Positions 1 to 9,854 of a stretch of DNA of 64,000 nt are shown here, in pieces. Every line of letters begins with the position of its first letter. The stretch's first letter is position 1. Under the pieces are notes generated by a model. The model was given only the letters and a program-made list of their open reading frames with translations. It did not search any database and was not told the origin of the DNA. The translations under genes were made by a program, and so were the position numbers. The stretch is from positions 717,501 through 781,500 of the forward strand of contig NZ_CP046524.1 of NCBI RefSeq assembly GCF_021497945.1. Direction: 5' to 3'. Source of the stretch: Streptococcus oralis. GTDB taxonomy: Bacteria; Bacillota; Bacilli; Lactobacillales; Streptococcaceae.

Positions 1-69
1 TCTCTTGCGTTTGTAGCTCATATTCGTTAGAATAATGGTGTAGATGAGTGGTCGGCTCATGGTCAATCT

Positions 70-177
70 GATAGTAATCTTGGACATAAGGGCCAAGCGG
101 TGGCGGACACCAGAACAAAATCCGATAGCAATCTTGGACGTAATGGCCAAGCGGTGGCAGACACCAGAATAAACCGA
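70..177. repeat. 54-bp tandem repeat, two copies
   Basis: Two head-to-tail 54-bp units (70-123 and 124-177) share GCCAAGCGGTGGC and most other bases, differing at only a few positions. In one forward frame they would encode an 18-residue repeat without stops, but there is no convincing start or ribosome-binding site, and all forward frames carry a stop before position 50. It may be the relic of a repeat protein or a noncoding spacer upstream of the terminators at 190-278. Confidence 0.75.
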
Positions 178-189
178 CTGACTAGGTGG

Positions 190-218
190 CTTACAGATTC
201 TGTAAGTCATCTTTTTAC
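190..218 (+). terminator. Rho-independent terminator
   Basis: A hairpin formed by CTTACA and TGTAAG (extended by flanking pairs) is followed by ATCTTTTT. It closes the region upstream of the Ca-binding-repeat gene. Confidence 0.6.
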
Positions 219-246
219 TTTGATAATAATGTTTTATCATTTTAAG

Positions 247-278
247 GAGAACGCAGTTTTGGCTCGTTCTCTTTTTTG
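247..278 (+). terminator. Rho-independent terminator
   Basis: GAGAACG (247-253) pairs with CGTTCTC (265-271) around an 11-base loop and is followed by a T run. This second terminator in tandem isolates the downstream operon starting at 352. Confidence 0.75.
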
Positions 279-351
279 TTGTGATACTTCTTTCAAGGAA
301 TATTTGGTAGGATTGGAGTGAAAAAAGATTAACTAGGAAAGAAGGAAGTAT

Positions 352-762
352 ATGGAAGCCATTTATCAACGTGATTCGGATCAAGATGGATTAACTGATG
401 CTCAAGAATTGGCGCTAGGAACCAATCCTCTTAGCGCAGATTCTGATGGTGATGGACGTTCAGATTTAGTGGAAATAGAAGAAGGAACCAATCCCTTAGA
501 AAAGGATTTACAAGACATAGACCAAACAAGTATCACTGAACCGTCCTCAGTATTAATGGAAATGAAACAAAAGATTTCAGATATGATGGAGAGTCACTAC
601 AAGGAATTTATACAGGCTCTGATTAGTATTGAAACAGGGATTGAAAACCAACAAGACCTAGAAGACTTATATACTTACTACATGAGAACGGATGCCGTTT
701 CTCTTTTATCTAGTGATTTAGAAATCAGTCCTCAAGAGGTTGAAATGGAGATAGAGTTGTAG
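352..762 (+). CDS. Thrombospondin type-3-like calcium-binding repeat protein
   Basis: 136 residues. The N-terminal third has two acidic repeats of the thrombospondin type-3/EF-hand-like kind: DSDQDGLTDAQELALGTNP, then DSDGDGRSDLVEIEEGTNP. These chelate calcium in known families. The rest is acidic and helical with no signal peptide or membrane segment. A ribosome-binding site (GGAAG) precedes the ATG. It lies 47 bp upstream of the giant methylase-helicase gene and probably shares its transcript. Such small proteins are common in Tn5252-type ICEs; their role is unknown. Confidence 0.75.
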   Translation: MEAIYQRDSDQDGLTDAQELALGTNPLSADSDGDGRSDLVEIEEGTNPLEKDLQDIDQTSITEPSSVLMEMKQKISDMMESHYKEFIQALISIETGIENQQDLEDLYTYYMRTDAVSLLSSDLEISPQEVEMEIEL

Positions 763-809
763 GGAAATCATGTGATTCTCCTATTTTCGTATAGATGAAA
801 GGAGCGAGT

Positions 810-3800
810 ATGGAAGTAATACAATTATTGGCTATGTTTCGTGGAACAATTCCAAAAGATAGAGAGAAAATGGACTTATTTCTTCGTTATCAAGCGCAAC
901 ATTTTGATGAGAAATGGCAGGATTTGGTAGAGAGTTTTTTGACTAAAGAGGGCAAAATAGAAGAGATACCTCATGTCTATTCGTTTCATCAAGATATTGT
1001 TTCTTTCCTAGAGGCCAGTTCTGAAAATAATGACCAAGATTTAGAAAGTTACACAAGAAAATTTGGACAAGCAGGTCTAAGTAAATTATCTCAATTAAGT
1101 AATTTTGAGAAAAACTTGGTGCTAGAAGTCGCAACCTATAACCTTTCCACTCGATTTTATATCCAATCTGAAAAAGAGAAGCTAACACCATTAAGTGAGC
1201 TTGTATTTCATCAGAATCAGGATGTCAATTTAGTCAATGTCTATCGGGTTGCGAATAATCTATCTGACCGTATTAGTAGAGATATAGAGGAATTTCTTCT
1301 AATGGTTGATTCCAAAGAACTAAAAAAAGAACTTCTTGAGATTCATTTTGAAGAAAAAGAGGGAGATGTTCTAGCCTATTTGGGTTCAGAATTGATGGCT
1401 ACTTTAGATACCGTTACGGATCTTGTCCATCATGAAGAAAACTACACACAACTCCCACTGACACAAAAGCTGAAGATTATTACTCATTTTGATGAAGTGA
1501 AAGCTATAAGAGAAAAGTCTAATCAAGTAGAGGAATCTTTATCTCCTTCAAGTGATATTGAACAGGAAACGGAAGAAACGAACCCTTTTTCTAATGTCGA
1601 TAAAATTGTAGAAGAAGCTTTGAGGGAATATCCAATTGGTTCACAAGTAAGTTATAAAGGACAAGTATTTCAGTTGGTTTCGATTGAAAATGCTCAGTTA
1701 AATGGCTTAGTTCGCCTAGAGCTATTCAATGATTCCAACCAGTTATTTGAAGAGAATCCTATCTTATACTTGAACAGTTTAGAAGAGATTGAACGAGTAT
1801 TGTCTCATGTAGAACTTGAAAAAGAAGATTCAGAGATTGAGATGGATTCATCAAGTGAAAGTCAGGAAATAGATTTGTTTTCCTATCTGGAAGAAGAAAA
1901 GGAAAAGTTTAATGAAACAGAATCAACACCACTTATTTCAAGTTTAGAAGAGTTGGATATTCCTGTTCAAGATTTTGTTTTTCCAGATGATTTAGAGAAC
2001 TTTTATCCTAAGACAAATCGAGAAAAAATTGAAACGAATATCGCCGCAATTGAACTTGTTAAAAGATTAGAAAAAGAGGGACGACAAGCGAATCCAGAAG
2101 AACAAGAGCTACTAGCCAAGTATGTCGGCTGGGGTGGTCTTGCCAATGAATTTTTCGATGAACTCAATCCAAAGTATGAAGCAGAACGTTTAACTCTTAA
2201 GAGTTTAGTAAGTAAATCAGAATACTCCGCCATGAAACAAAGTTCTCTCACAGCCTATTATACAGACCCAATGATTATTCGCCAGATTTGGCAAAAATTA
2301 CTGGATGATGGTTTTGAGGGAGGGAGGATATTAGATCCTTCTATGGGGACTGGGAACTTCTATGCGGCTATGCCTAGAAGGATACGAGAGAAATCAGAAC
2401 TCTATGGGGTTGAATTAGACAGCGTGACAGGCGCAATCGCAAAACAACTCCACCCCAATACCCATATTGAAGTGCGAGGATTTGAAGAAGTTTCCTATCA
2501 AAATAATAGTTTTGATTTAGTCTTAACGAATGTCCCATTTGGAAATTTTCGCATTGCAGATAAAAACTATGATAAACCTTATATGATTCATGATTACTTT
2601 GTCAAACACTCACTTGATTTAGTAAGAGATGGAGGACAAGTTTCGATTATCTCTTCTATTGGCACAATGGATAAACGGACAGATAATGTCTTACAAGAGA
2701 TTAAATCCAACACTCATTTTTTAGGGGGAGTTCGGTTGCCAGATACGGCTTTTAAAAGCATTGCAGGTACTCGTGTAACCACAGATCTCCTCTTCTTTCA
2801 AAAGGATCAAGCAAAGAATCTTAATGAAGAGGAACTTGTTTTTAGTGGTTCTATTCCCTTTGAGGAGGATAAGCGTGTCTGGATCAATCCTTATTTTGAT
2901 GGGAAATACAATACACAAGTTTTGGGTCAATATGAGGTACGTAATTTTAATGGAGGAACCCTCAATGTTAAGGGGGAATCAGAAACATTAGCTACTGACA
3001 TAATGAAAGCATTAGAGAATGTAGAAGCTCCTAAACAAATTGACAATTCTTTGAAAGCACCTGTTTTTATCCAAGAAGAAGTGGATAATTCTATCCCAAG
3101 TCGTATACGTGAGGACTTAACGCTCTATTCTTTTGGATATGAGGGAAATCAAATTTATTACCGAGATACGCATGGCATTCGGAAAAGTTCAAAAGTTGAC
3201 GAAATTAGTTATTATGTAGATGAGAAGGGAGATTTTAAAGCTTGGGACAGTTCTTTGTCTGAACATAAAATAGACCGATTCGTGCAACTTCATTTGACTG
3301 ATGAGGAAGCACTAGATGTTTACAAGTCAGAAGAAGCGAGTAAAAGGGGGAAATATAAGGGACTGTTCAAAAAAACTATCTTTTATGAAAGTCCCTTATC
3401 GGATAAGGATATTAGTCGCATTAAGGGCATGGTTGATTTGAGAGAGACCTATCAATCCTTAATTGAAATTCAACGTCATCCAGATTATAGTCGGACAGAT
3501 TTTCAGGTATTACTTAGTAAACTCAATCGTGACTATAATCGCTTTGTAAGTCAATTTGGATACTTGAATGCCTCAGTCAATCGGAACTTATTTGATAGTG
3601 ACGATAAGTATTCTTTATTAGCAAGTTTAGAAGATGAATACATTGATTCTAAAGATCAGAAAGTAAAATATAAAAAATCTTTAGCCTTTGAGAAAGCATT
3701 GGTTAGGCCGGAGAGAGTGATTACAAGAGTATCAACGGCTTTAGATGCCTTAAACTCTAGTTTATCGGATGGTAGAGGGGTTGATTTAGACTATATGGTA

Positions 3801-6800
3801 TCAATTTATCCCGAACATAGCCAAGCTGCTATTTTAGATGAGTTAGGTGACCAGATTTTAATGGATCCAGAAAGCTATTTAAGAGGGGAAAGAAAATACC
3901 TTTCTAAGAACCAGTTTTTATCAGGAGATATTCTCAACAAGATAGAAGTAGTTCAACTATTAGTGGAGGAAAACAACCAAGAATATGATTGGAACCATGC
4001 TTTAGATTTGTTAGAATCTGTTCGCCCTCCAAGGATTCATCTGGCAGATATTGAGTTTAAAATAGGGTCACGTTGGATTCCTCAATCCGTTTATGGTAAA
4101 TTTGCCTTTGAATGTTTTACCAATCGTGAATTTGAATTGTCTTCGCCAGATGTTGAACAAGTCATTGAAGTGAATCCTGTCGATGGCCAGGTTCATTTAA
4201 GGACATCATTTGCTTATCGCTATCCAAGTGCCAAAGATAGTAGTCTTGGAGTTAGTGGGTCACGTTATGATACAGGAAGAAAGATTTTTGAGAATTTACT
4301 TAATTCGAACCAACCGACGATTACCATGACTGTTACGGAAGGAGAAAAGAAAAAGACCATCACAGATTTGGAAAAAACCTCTGTTCTAAGAGCAAAAGAG
4401 CAGCATTTACAAGAGCTCTTTCAAGAATTTGTCTCACAGTATCCAGAAGTCCAACAAGTCATTGAAGAAAGTTACAATCGTCTTTATAATCGGACGGTTA
4501 GTCGAGAGTATGATGGTAGCCATCTAGTCATTGATGGCTTGGCACAAAACATCAGTCTTCGTCCTCACCAAGAGAATGCCATTCAAAGAATTATAGAAGA
4601 AAAAAGAGCCTTATTAGCTCATGAGGTAGGTTCAGGAAAGACCTTGACCATGCTTGGTGCTGGGTTTAAATTAAAGGAGTTGGGGATGGTTCATAAGCCC
4701 TTGTATGTGGTGCCCTCTAGTTTGTCTGCTCAGTTTGGCCAAGAAATCATGAAATTTTTCCCTACTAAAAAAGTCTTTGTGACCACTAAGAAAGATTTTG
4801 TGAAGGCGAGAAGAAAACAATTTGTTTCTCGTATTATTACAGGAGATTACGATGCCATTGTCATTGGGGATTCTCAATTTGAAAAAATCCCTGTCAGTAA
4901 GGAAAGACAGATGAACTATATAGAGGATAAACTCAATGAACTACGAGAGATTAAAACACATTCTGAAAATAAGTATACCGTTAAAGAAGCAGAGCAATCA
5001 ATAAGTGGTCTAGAGAAACAATTGGAAGAACTCCAACGCTTTAATCGTGATAGTTTTATTGATTTTGAGAACTTAGGAATTGATTTTCTCTTTGTGGATG
5101 AAGCACATCACTTTAAAAATATTCGTCCAATTACTGGACTTGGAAATGTAGCAGGGATTACCAATACAACCTCTAAGAAGAACGTGGATATGGAAATGAA
5201 GGTTCGACAGATTCAGGAAGAACATGATTATAAAAATATTGTCTTTGCGACAGGAACACCTGTTTCCAATTCTATTAGTGAGTTATATACTATGATGAAC
5301 TATATTCAACCAGATATTTTAAAACGCTATCAAGTTGATTATTTTGACTCTTGGGTAGGTGCTTTTGGAGAAATTCAAAACTCTATGGAATTAGCTCCTA
5401 CAGGGGATAAGTACCAACCTAAGAAACGATTCAAAAAGTTTGTCAATCTACCTGAGTTGATGAAAATCTATAAAGAAACAGCCGACATTCAAACACAAGA
5501 TATGTTGGATTTACCTGTTCCAGAAGCTCATATTATCCCTATTGAGAGTGAGTTAACTGAAAACCAGAAACTCTATTTAGAAGAATTGGTTATGAGGTCA
5601 GATATGGTCAAATGTGGAACAGTTGATCCGAGCCAGGATAACATGTTAAAGATAACAGGTGAGGCACGAAAACTAGCAATTGATATGCGTTTATTGGACT
5701 CTAGTTATAGTCTAGCAGACAATCATAAATTGCTTCAGGTAGTGGATAATGTTGAAAGAATTTATCGTGAGGGAATGGAAAATAAGGCTACTCAGATGAT
5801 TTTTTCAGATATTGGAACACCTAAGAAAAAGGACAATGGCTTTGATGTTTATTCTGAGATTAAGGCTTTATTAGTTGATAGAGGAGTCCCTAGTAAGGAA
5901 ATTGCCTTTGTACATGATGCCAATAGTGATGAAAAGAAGAATAGCTTGTCTCGAAAGGTCAATGCAGGAGAGGTGCGGATTCTTCTTGCCTCAACTGAAA
6001 AAGGAGGAACAGGTTTAAATGTTCAGAGCAAGATGAAAGCAGTTCATCATCTGGATGTACCGTGGAGACCAAGTGACATTCAGCAACGCAATGGACGGAT
6101 TATCCGACAAGGAAATGAAAACAAGGAAGTGGATATTTACCACTATATTACCAAAGGTTCGTTTGATAATTATCTATGGGCAACTCAGGAGAACAAACTC
6201 CGTTATATTAAGCAGATTATGACTTCTAAGGAGCCGATTCGTGCTGCAGAAGACATTGATGAGCAGACCATGACAGCTTCTGATTTTAAGGCACTAGCAA
6301 CAGGTAATCCTTATCTCAAATATAAGATGGAACTAGAGAATGATCTAACCCTATTAGAAAATCAAAGACGCGCCTTTCAACGTAGCAAGGATCACTATCG
6401 TCATACAATCTCTTACTGTGAAGAAAATATTCCCATTCTTGAGAAACGATTAAGCAAGTATGAAGGCGACATTCAACAGTCTGAAATGTCGAAAGACCAA
6501 TCATTTTCTATGACGGTAGGCAAGCAAGCTTTTGAGCAACGAGCTGAAGCAGGGGAATCCCTACACCGTCTTATCCGTCATAATCAAGCTGATATTAAAG
6601 AATTACGTACCCTAGCCAGTTATCGAGGATTTGACATTAAAATGCTTAGTCTTCCAACAAATCAACCTCTTCCTGAAACTTTCTCTGTTAAGATTGTAGG
6701 AGAAAATCGGTATTCTGTCAGTTTAGATTTGTATTCTCCTTTGGGGACAATTCAAAGACTCCAACATACGATAGACCACATTAAAGATGACCAAGTGAAA

Positions 6801-7028
6801 ACTCAGAACTTATTGGATGAATTAAAGGATAAATGGACTACTGCTAAGATAGAAATTGAGAAAAATTTTCCAAAGGAAGAGGATTATCAAACTAAAAAGG
6901 CCGAATACGATGTACTCGCGCCATTGATTGAAACAGAAACGGATTTAGATATTATTGATCAGGCCTTACGACAATTCCACGAAAAAGGAAAAGAAAAGCA
7001 AGAACAACTTTCTTTTGAATTGGATTAA
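810..7028 (+). CDS. Giant ICE polyprotein: N6-adenine methylase-like plus SNF2-type helicase
   Basis: 2072 residues from the ATG at 810, chosen because AAAGGAG sits just upstream; an in-frame ATG at 795 lacks a site. The N-terminal ~380 residues are acidic and of unknown role. A SAM-binding motif (LDPSMGTGNFYAAMP, ~residue 507) and NVPFGNF (~573, in the position of the usual NPPF/Y) mark an adenine-methylase domain. The helicase part has HEVGSGKTLTM (Walker A, ~1270), FLFVDEAHHFKN (Walker B, ~1426) and EKGGTGLNVQ...QQRNGRIIRQGN (motifs V-VI, ~1728-1765). A coiled-coil-rich tail follows. The family is typical of Tn5252-like ICEs and is thought to protect or process element DNA, but its exact role is not established. 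Valine replacing the first proline of the catalytic motif makes methyltransferase activity uncertain. Confidence 0.85.
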   Translation: MEVIQLLAMFRGTIPKDREKMDLFLRYQAQHFDEKWQDLVESFLTKEGKIEEIPHVYSFHQDIVSFLEASSENNDQDLESYTRKFGQAGLSKLSQLSNFEKNLVLEVATYNLSTRFYIQSEKEKLTPLSELVFHQNQDVNLVNVYRVANNLSDRISRDIEEFLLMVDSKELKKELLEIHFEEKEGDVLAYLGSELMATLDTVTDLVHHEENYTQLPLTQKLKIITHFDEVKAIREKSNQVEESLSPSSDIEQETEETNPFSNVDKIVEEALREYPIGSQVSYKGQVFQLVSIENAQLNGLVRLELFNDSNQLFEENPILYLNSLEEIERVLSHVELEKEDSEIEMDSSSESQEIDLFSYLEEEKEKFNETESTPLISSLEELDIPVQDFVFPDDLENFYPKTNREKIETNIAAIELVKRLEKEGRQANPEEQELLAKYVGWGGLANEFFDELNPKYEAERLTLKSLVSKSEYSAMKQSSLTAYYTDPMIIRQIWQKLLDDGFEGGRILDPSMGTGNFYAAMPRRIREKSELYGVELDSVTGAIAKQLHPNTHIEVRGFEEVSYQNNSFDLVLTNVPFGNFRIADKNYDKPYMIHDYFVKHSLDLVRDGGQVSIISSIGTMDKRTDNVLQEIKSNTHFLGGVRLPDTAFKSIAGTRVTTDLLFFQKDQAKNLNEEELVFSGSIPFEEDKRVWINPYFDGKYNTQVLGQYEVRNFNGGTLNVKGESETLATDIMKALENVEAPKQIDNSLKAPVFIQEEVDNSIPSRIREDLTLYSFGYEGNQIYYRDTHGIRKSSKVDEISYYVDEKGDFKAWDSSLSEHKIDRFVQLHLTDEEALDVYKSEEASKRGKYKGLFKKTIFYESPLSDKDISRIKGMVDLRETYQSLIEIQRHPDYSRTDFQVLLSKLNRDYNRFVSQFGYLNASVNRNLFDSDDKYSLLASLEDEYIDSKDQKVKYKKSLAFEKALVRPERVITRVSTALDALNSSLSDGRGVDLDYMVSIYPEHSQAAILDELGDQILMDPESYLRGERKYLSKNQFLSGDILNKIEVVQLLVEENNQEYDWNHALDLLESVRPPRIHLADIEFKIGSRWIPQSVYGKFAFECFTNREFELSSPDVEQVIEVNPVDGQVHLRTSFAYRYPSAKDSSLGVSGSRYDTGRKIFENLLNSNQPTITMTVTEGEKKKTITDLEKTSVLRAKEQHLQELFQEFVSQYPEVQQVIEESYNRLYNRTVSREYDGSHLVIDGLAQNISLRPHQENAIQRIIEEKRALLAHEVGSGKTLTMLGAGFKLKELGMVHKPLYVVPSSLSAQFGQEIMKFFPTKKVFVTTKKDFVKARRKQFVSRIITGDYDAIVIGDSQFEKIPVSKERQMNYIEDKLNELREIKTHSENKYTVKEAEQSISGLEKQLEELQRFNRDSFIDFENLGIDFLFVDEAHHFKNIRPITGLGNVAGITNTTSKKNVDMEMKVRQIQEEHDYKNIVFATGTPVSNSISELYTMMNYIQPDILKRYQVDYFDSWVGAFGEIQNSMELAPTGDKYQPKKRFKKFVNLPELMKIYKETADIQTQDMLDLPVPEAHIIPIESELTENQKLYLEELVMRSDMVKCGTVDPSQDNMLKITGEARKLAIDMRLLDSSYSLADNHKLLQVVDNVERIYREGMENKATQMIFSDIGTPKKKDNGFDVYSEIKALLVDRGVPSKEIAFVHDANSDEKKNSLSRKVNAGEVRILLASTEKGGTGLNVQSKMKAVHHLDVPWRPSDIQQRNGRIIRQGNENKEVDIYHYITKGSFDNYLWATQENKLRYIKQIMTSKEPIRAAEDIDEQTMTASDFKALATGNPYLKYKMELENDLTLLENQRRAFQRSKDHYRHTISYCEENIPILEKRLSKYEGDIQQSEMSKDQSFSMTVGKQAFEQRAEAGESLHRLIRHNQADIKELRTLASYRGFDIKMLSLPTNQPLPETFSVKIVGENRYSVSLDLYSPLGTIQRLQHTIDHIKDDQVKTQNLLDELKDKWTTAKIEIEKNFPKEEDYQTKKAEYDVLAPLIETETDLDIIDQALRQFHEKGKEKQEQLSFELD

Positions 7029-7102
7029 AAAATAGATATAAATAGCGGACAAGAAAAGAAAAGCGCGGTAGAATAAAGATAGAAAGAAACGAGGTAACGA
7101 TT

Positions 7103-7387
7103 ATGATGGAAGATACCTATTATCAATTAGAAGAGGCTTTGGTACAGGGATTTCAAACACCTGAAGAATACCAAGCCTACAAGGAGTTAAAGGAACATTA
7201 TGAGGAAGTGACAGGCGATTACAGCTTTTCTATACGAGAACTTACTAGTCAATTGGAAATCGCTCTTCAGAATCATCGAGGTGTGGACTTTGAAGAACAT
7301 GAGAAAGAGGAGTATTTGGACTTAGTTCAAAAATTAGAAGAGTTTGATTCCTCTCTTGCCACCCATTATCGTCAATTGATTGACTAG
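7103..7387 (+). CDS. Small acidic conserved ICE protein
   Basis: 94 residues, very acidic and helical, with no membrane segment and no recognised catalytic motif. GAGGTAACG precedes the ATG as ribosome-binding site; a second in-frame ATG follows immediately. It lies 74 bp after the helicase polyprotein and 13 bp before the next membrane protein gene, so all three are probably co-transcribed. I do not recognise a function; proteins of this size and composition are constant members of Tn5252-type backbones. Confidence 0.7.
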   Translation: MMEDTYYQLEEALVQGFQTPEEYQAYKELKEHYEEVTGDYSFSIRELTSQLEIALQNHRGVDFEEHEKEEYLDLVQKLEEFDSSLATHYRQLID

Positions 7388-7400
7388 AAAGGAGAAAGTC

Positions 7401-7697
7401 ATGAATGATTTACTCCTTATCCCAGTAATTTTTTTAGCAGTAGGAGGAATTCTCATTCTTTTATGGAGACTCTTTCTTATTGCCAGTGGACTTTTCCTTA
7501 TTGGTTTTATCAGTTTTCTTATTTTCGTGGAGGTCTATGGAATTTATCTGTTCTTTACTGAACCGACTTTATACTTCGATGATATCAGACAACATGGTTT
7601 AACTAGTTTTACGGCTGTGTACCTTTTCATCAATCTGATGTTGGTTCTAGGATTCAGTTGGCGTTTAATAAACTCCAAAACTAAGGAAAGTATGTAA
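7401..7697 (+). CDS. Small integral membrane protein of the ICE backbone
   Basis: 98 residues from the ATG at 7401, preceded by GAAAGGAG. Two closely spaced hydrophobic stretches cover roughly residues 3-50 and another covers ~70-90, so about three membrane passes are likely. It ends at the bidirectional hairpin at 7713-7752. Its position suggests an accessory role in conjugation, but no motif supports a specific function. Confidence 0.7.
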   Translation: MNDLLLIPVIFLAVGGILILLWRLFLIASGLFLIGFISFLIFVEVYGIYLFFTEPTLYFDDIRQHGLTSFTAVYLFINLMLVLGFSWRLINSKTKESM

Positions 7698-7710
7698 ACT
7701 TGTTAGATGG

Positions 7711-7908
7711 TTAAAAAACTTTATCTGAATCTAAATTCGGATAAGGTTTTTTATTAGCCTTGATTCTTTCATATACTTCATAGCTAAATTGGAGCAGTAA
7801 TTTATGAAAATCATTATCCTCACTGTTATTACTTGTATTTATGGCTTGTCTATGTCGTTCAATATGAGAAAGAGCTCTTCTCAAATTTTCTTCTTTTAAA
7901 TTTTTCAT
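7711..7908 (-). CDS. Possible small protein on the opposite strand
   Basis: 65 residues, charged and helical. There is no clear ribosome-binding site, but a TATAAT box lies on the minus strand only ~5 bases before the ATG, which would give a leaderless transcript. Its last codons coincide with the hairpin at 7713-7752. It is the only gene candidate on this strand in the first 13 kb, and it may be spurious. Confidence 0.4.
   Translation of the reverse strand: MKNLKEENLRRALSHIERHRQAINTSNNSEDNDFHKLLLQFSYEVYERIKANKKPYPNLDSDKVF
7713..7752. terminator. Bidirectional terminator hairpin
   Basis: An A-rich arm containing TTATC.GAAT pairs with ATTCGGATAAGG and ends in six T on the plus strand and A/T runs on both sides. 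It closes the helicase operon from the left and the small minus-strand ORF from the right. The remaining sequence up to 8067 holds no other gene. Confidence 0.7.
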
Positions 7909-8067
7909 AGTTACATTATAAGCTGAAGACAGATAGTTTTGATATTTTTCTCTGAACTGTACGATTTTGCTTCTTAAATGTAGGAATCACCTTTTATTAT
8001 GGTGTGATAAAACTTACAAGTCCTTTTTGTTATTCTTGACCTAGTTTTTATAGAAAGAAGGTCTAAG

Positions 8068-8709
8068 ATGTTAAATAAAGTCAAAACTAAAGCCTTAATT
8101 AGTGTTGGAGCAGTGGCTGCAACTAGCTTTATTCTCATGATGGGATATACTGCTGGTCAACACTCGACTGCTAAACAAAGTCGTAAAGAGATTGAATTGG
8201 CTGCAGCTAAACTTGTAGAGAATAAACAAGCAGAAGATAAAGCCAGCATTTTGTCATCGGATACTGTAAAAGAATTTTTGACGCAGTACTATACGAAAGA
8301 AAAGCTCGGAGAAAATAATACACGTATTCAACCTTATATGACTGAATCGGCTTATTCTCAAGAATTGTCAAGTCAAAATGATGCCATGAACCAAGTGTAT
8401 AAGGATTATATTTTAGATTATCATTTTGAAAAAGCTGATATCTTTGTCAATCAGACTACGAATCAAGCCATTGCCATGGTCTCATATAATGTAACCTATG
8501 TATCCGATTTAAAGAATGCAAACCAATCAAAGACCAATCAGACAGAAACCAGAACGGTTAAATTGTCCTATTCTAAACTACCTGGTAAGTTATTGGTCAA
8601 TCAAGTACAGGTTTGGAAATCTGGATTAGATGATTTAGATAAGGCCACTCCCAAAACTTTAGAAGAATCATCATCAATACCATCACTGCCAAATACTACG
8701 ACAAAATGA
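8068..8709 (+). CDS. Membrane-anchored VirB8/TcpC-like conjugation protein (probable)
   Basis: 213 residues. A short basic N-terminus is followed by one transmembrane segment (~residues 10-27), a coiled linker, then a ~130-residue extracytoplasmic domain with alternating strands and a helix. This layout resembles the NTF2-like domain of VirB8/TcpC channel proteins, and tcpC of the inner transposon has the same layout. The Ser/Thr-rich tail ends LPNTTTK but has no hydrophobic segment after it, so it is not a sortase signal. GAAAGAAGG precedes the ATG. The family assignment is inference from topology. Confidence 0.55.
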   Translation: MLNKVKTKALISVGAVAATSFILMMGYTAGQHSTAKQSRKEIELAAAKLVENKQAEDKASILSSDTVKEFLTQYYTKEKLGENNTRIQPYMTESAYSQELSSQNDAMNQVYKDYILDYHFEKADIFVNQTTNQAIAMVSYNVTYVSDLKNANQSKTNQTETRTVKLSYSKLPGKLLVNQVQVWKSGLDDLDKATPKTLEESSSIPSLPNTTTK

Positions 8710-8718
8710 TGATATTGC

Positions 8719-9804
8719 ATGGAAATAGAAGAATGTAGGCAAATTTCAATTCTTGATGTAGCAAGTCGTTTAGGTATCTCCTTTAAACAAGTTTCGACCA
8801 GTGTCTATGAGCATTCTGAACACGATTCATTTCGGATTTTTTCAACTACCAATACTTTTAAATGGTTTTCAAGAGATATTCAAGGTGATGTCATTGATTT
8901 TGTTCGACTTGTTAAGGGAATTTCCTTTAAAGAAGCTCTAGCCTTTCTTTCTGAAGAACCTTTTCAAAAAGAAGCTGTTCAAGAAAAAAGAGAGAGACCA
9001 TTTTATTATCCTTTAAAGAGAGTAGAAGATTCTAACTGCAGTCTGGCTAGATATTATTTAACAGAATGTAGAGGAATCTCAGAAGAAATCATACAAAAGA
9101 TGATTCAACAAGGTTTGATAGCCCAAGCTAGTTGGAAAACAAATGAAACAGTTGAACCTGTTATCGTTTTTAAAAGCTATGATCATCGTCACAAGCTGCA
9201 GGCAGCAAGCTTACAAGGGATTTATAAGAATCACTCTCTTCCTAGAGAGAGGCTGAAAACGATTCTAAAAGGAAGCCATGGACATATTGGAATATCTTTT
9301 GATATTGGTAAACCAAATAGACTGGTTTTTTGTGAATCGTTCGTCGACTTGATAAGCTATTACGAACTTCATCAACAAAGTCTAACTGATGTTCGTTTGG
9401 TATCTATGGAAGGATTAAAAAGGTCTGTTGTTGCTTATCAAACTTTACGACTAATAGCTGAAGAAAATCAGAAGTTGGAATTTTTAGATACAGTAACACC
9501 TTCAAAGTTATTGCATTTGATCAATACAATTCGTGATACCACCACCTATTTCGATAATCATCCTGATTTATTGACACTTGCGGTAGATTGTGATGATGCA
9601 GGAAAAGATTTTTCTGATAAGTTATCTCAATCAGGATTTCCTGTTTTACTGGATTTACCTAATAATGAATCTGGGAAAGAAAAAATAGACTGGAACGATA
9701 TTCTTAGAGAAAAGAAATCAGATTTACAATTGATGATCGAGAATGTAAAAGAGACATTGAGGAATCAACCAGTAAGACAAACCTCTCAATGTTTAGAATT
9801 GTGA
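8719..9804 (+). CDS. TOPRIM-domain primase-like protein
   Basis: 361 residues. The N-terminal ~70 residues resemble the fold before the zinc finger of DnaG-type primases but lack the cysteines (WFSRDIQGDVIDFVRLVKG). The TOPRIM domain is visible as LVFCESFVDLISYYE (~200) and LAVDCDDAGKDF (~287), which supply the conserved Glu and Asp-x-Asp metal ligands. It starts 9 bp after the previous gene with only a weak ribosome-binding site, suggesting translational coupling. Such proteins (DUF3991/TOPRIM type) accompany relaxases in mobile elements and probably help second-strand synthesis after transfer. Confidence 0.75.
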   Translation: MEIEECRQISILDVASRLGISFKQVSTSVYEHSEHDSFRIFSTTNTFKWFSRDIQGDVIDFVRLVKGISFKEALAFLSEEPFQKEAVQEKRERPFYYPLKRVEDSNCSLARYYLTECRGISEEIIQKMIQQGLIAQASWKTNETVEPVIVFKSYDHRHKLQAASLQGIYKNHSLPRERLKTILKGSHGHIGISFDIGKPNRLVFCESFVDLISYYELHQQSLTDVRLVSMEGLKRSVVAYQTLRLIAEENQKLEFLDTVTPSKLLHLINTIRDTTTYFDNHPDLLTLAVDCDDAGKDFSDKLSQSGFPVLLDLPNNESGKEKIDWNDILREKKSDLQLMIENVKETLRNQPVRQTSQCLEL

Positions 9805-9854
9805 TAACAAAATCAAGATGTTTTAGCTAATATTAGAATGAAGGAGGATCGTAT

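Noticed and set aside
100..321. 73-residue forward ORF across the 54-bp repeats
   Set aside because: No ribosome-binding site, and it runs through two strong terminators at 190-278.
8668..8709. LPNTT-like sequence at the end of the VirB8-like protein
   Set aside because: A sortase signal needs a hydrophobic segment and basic tail after it; the protein ends here.
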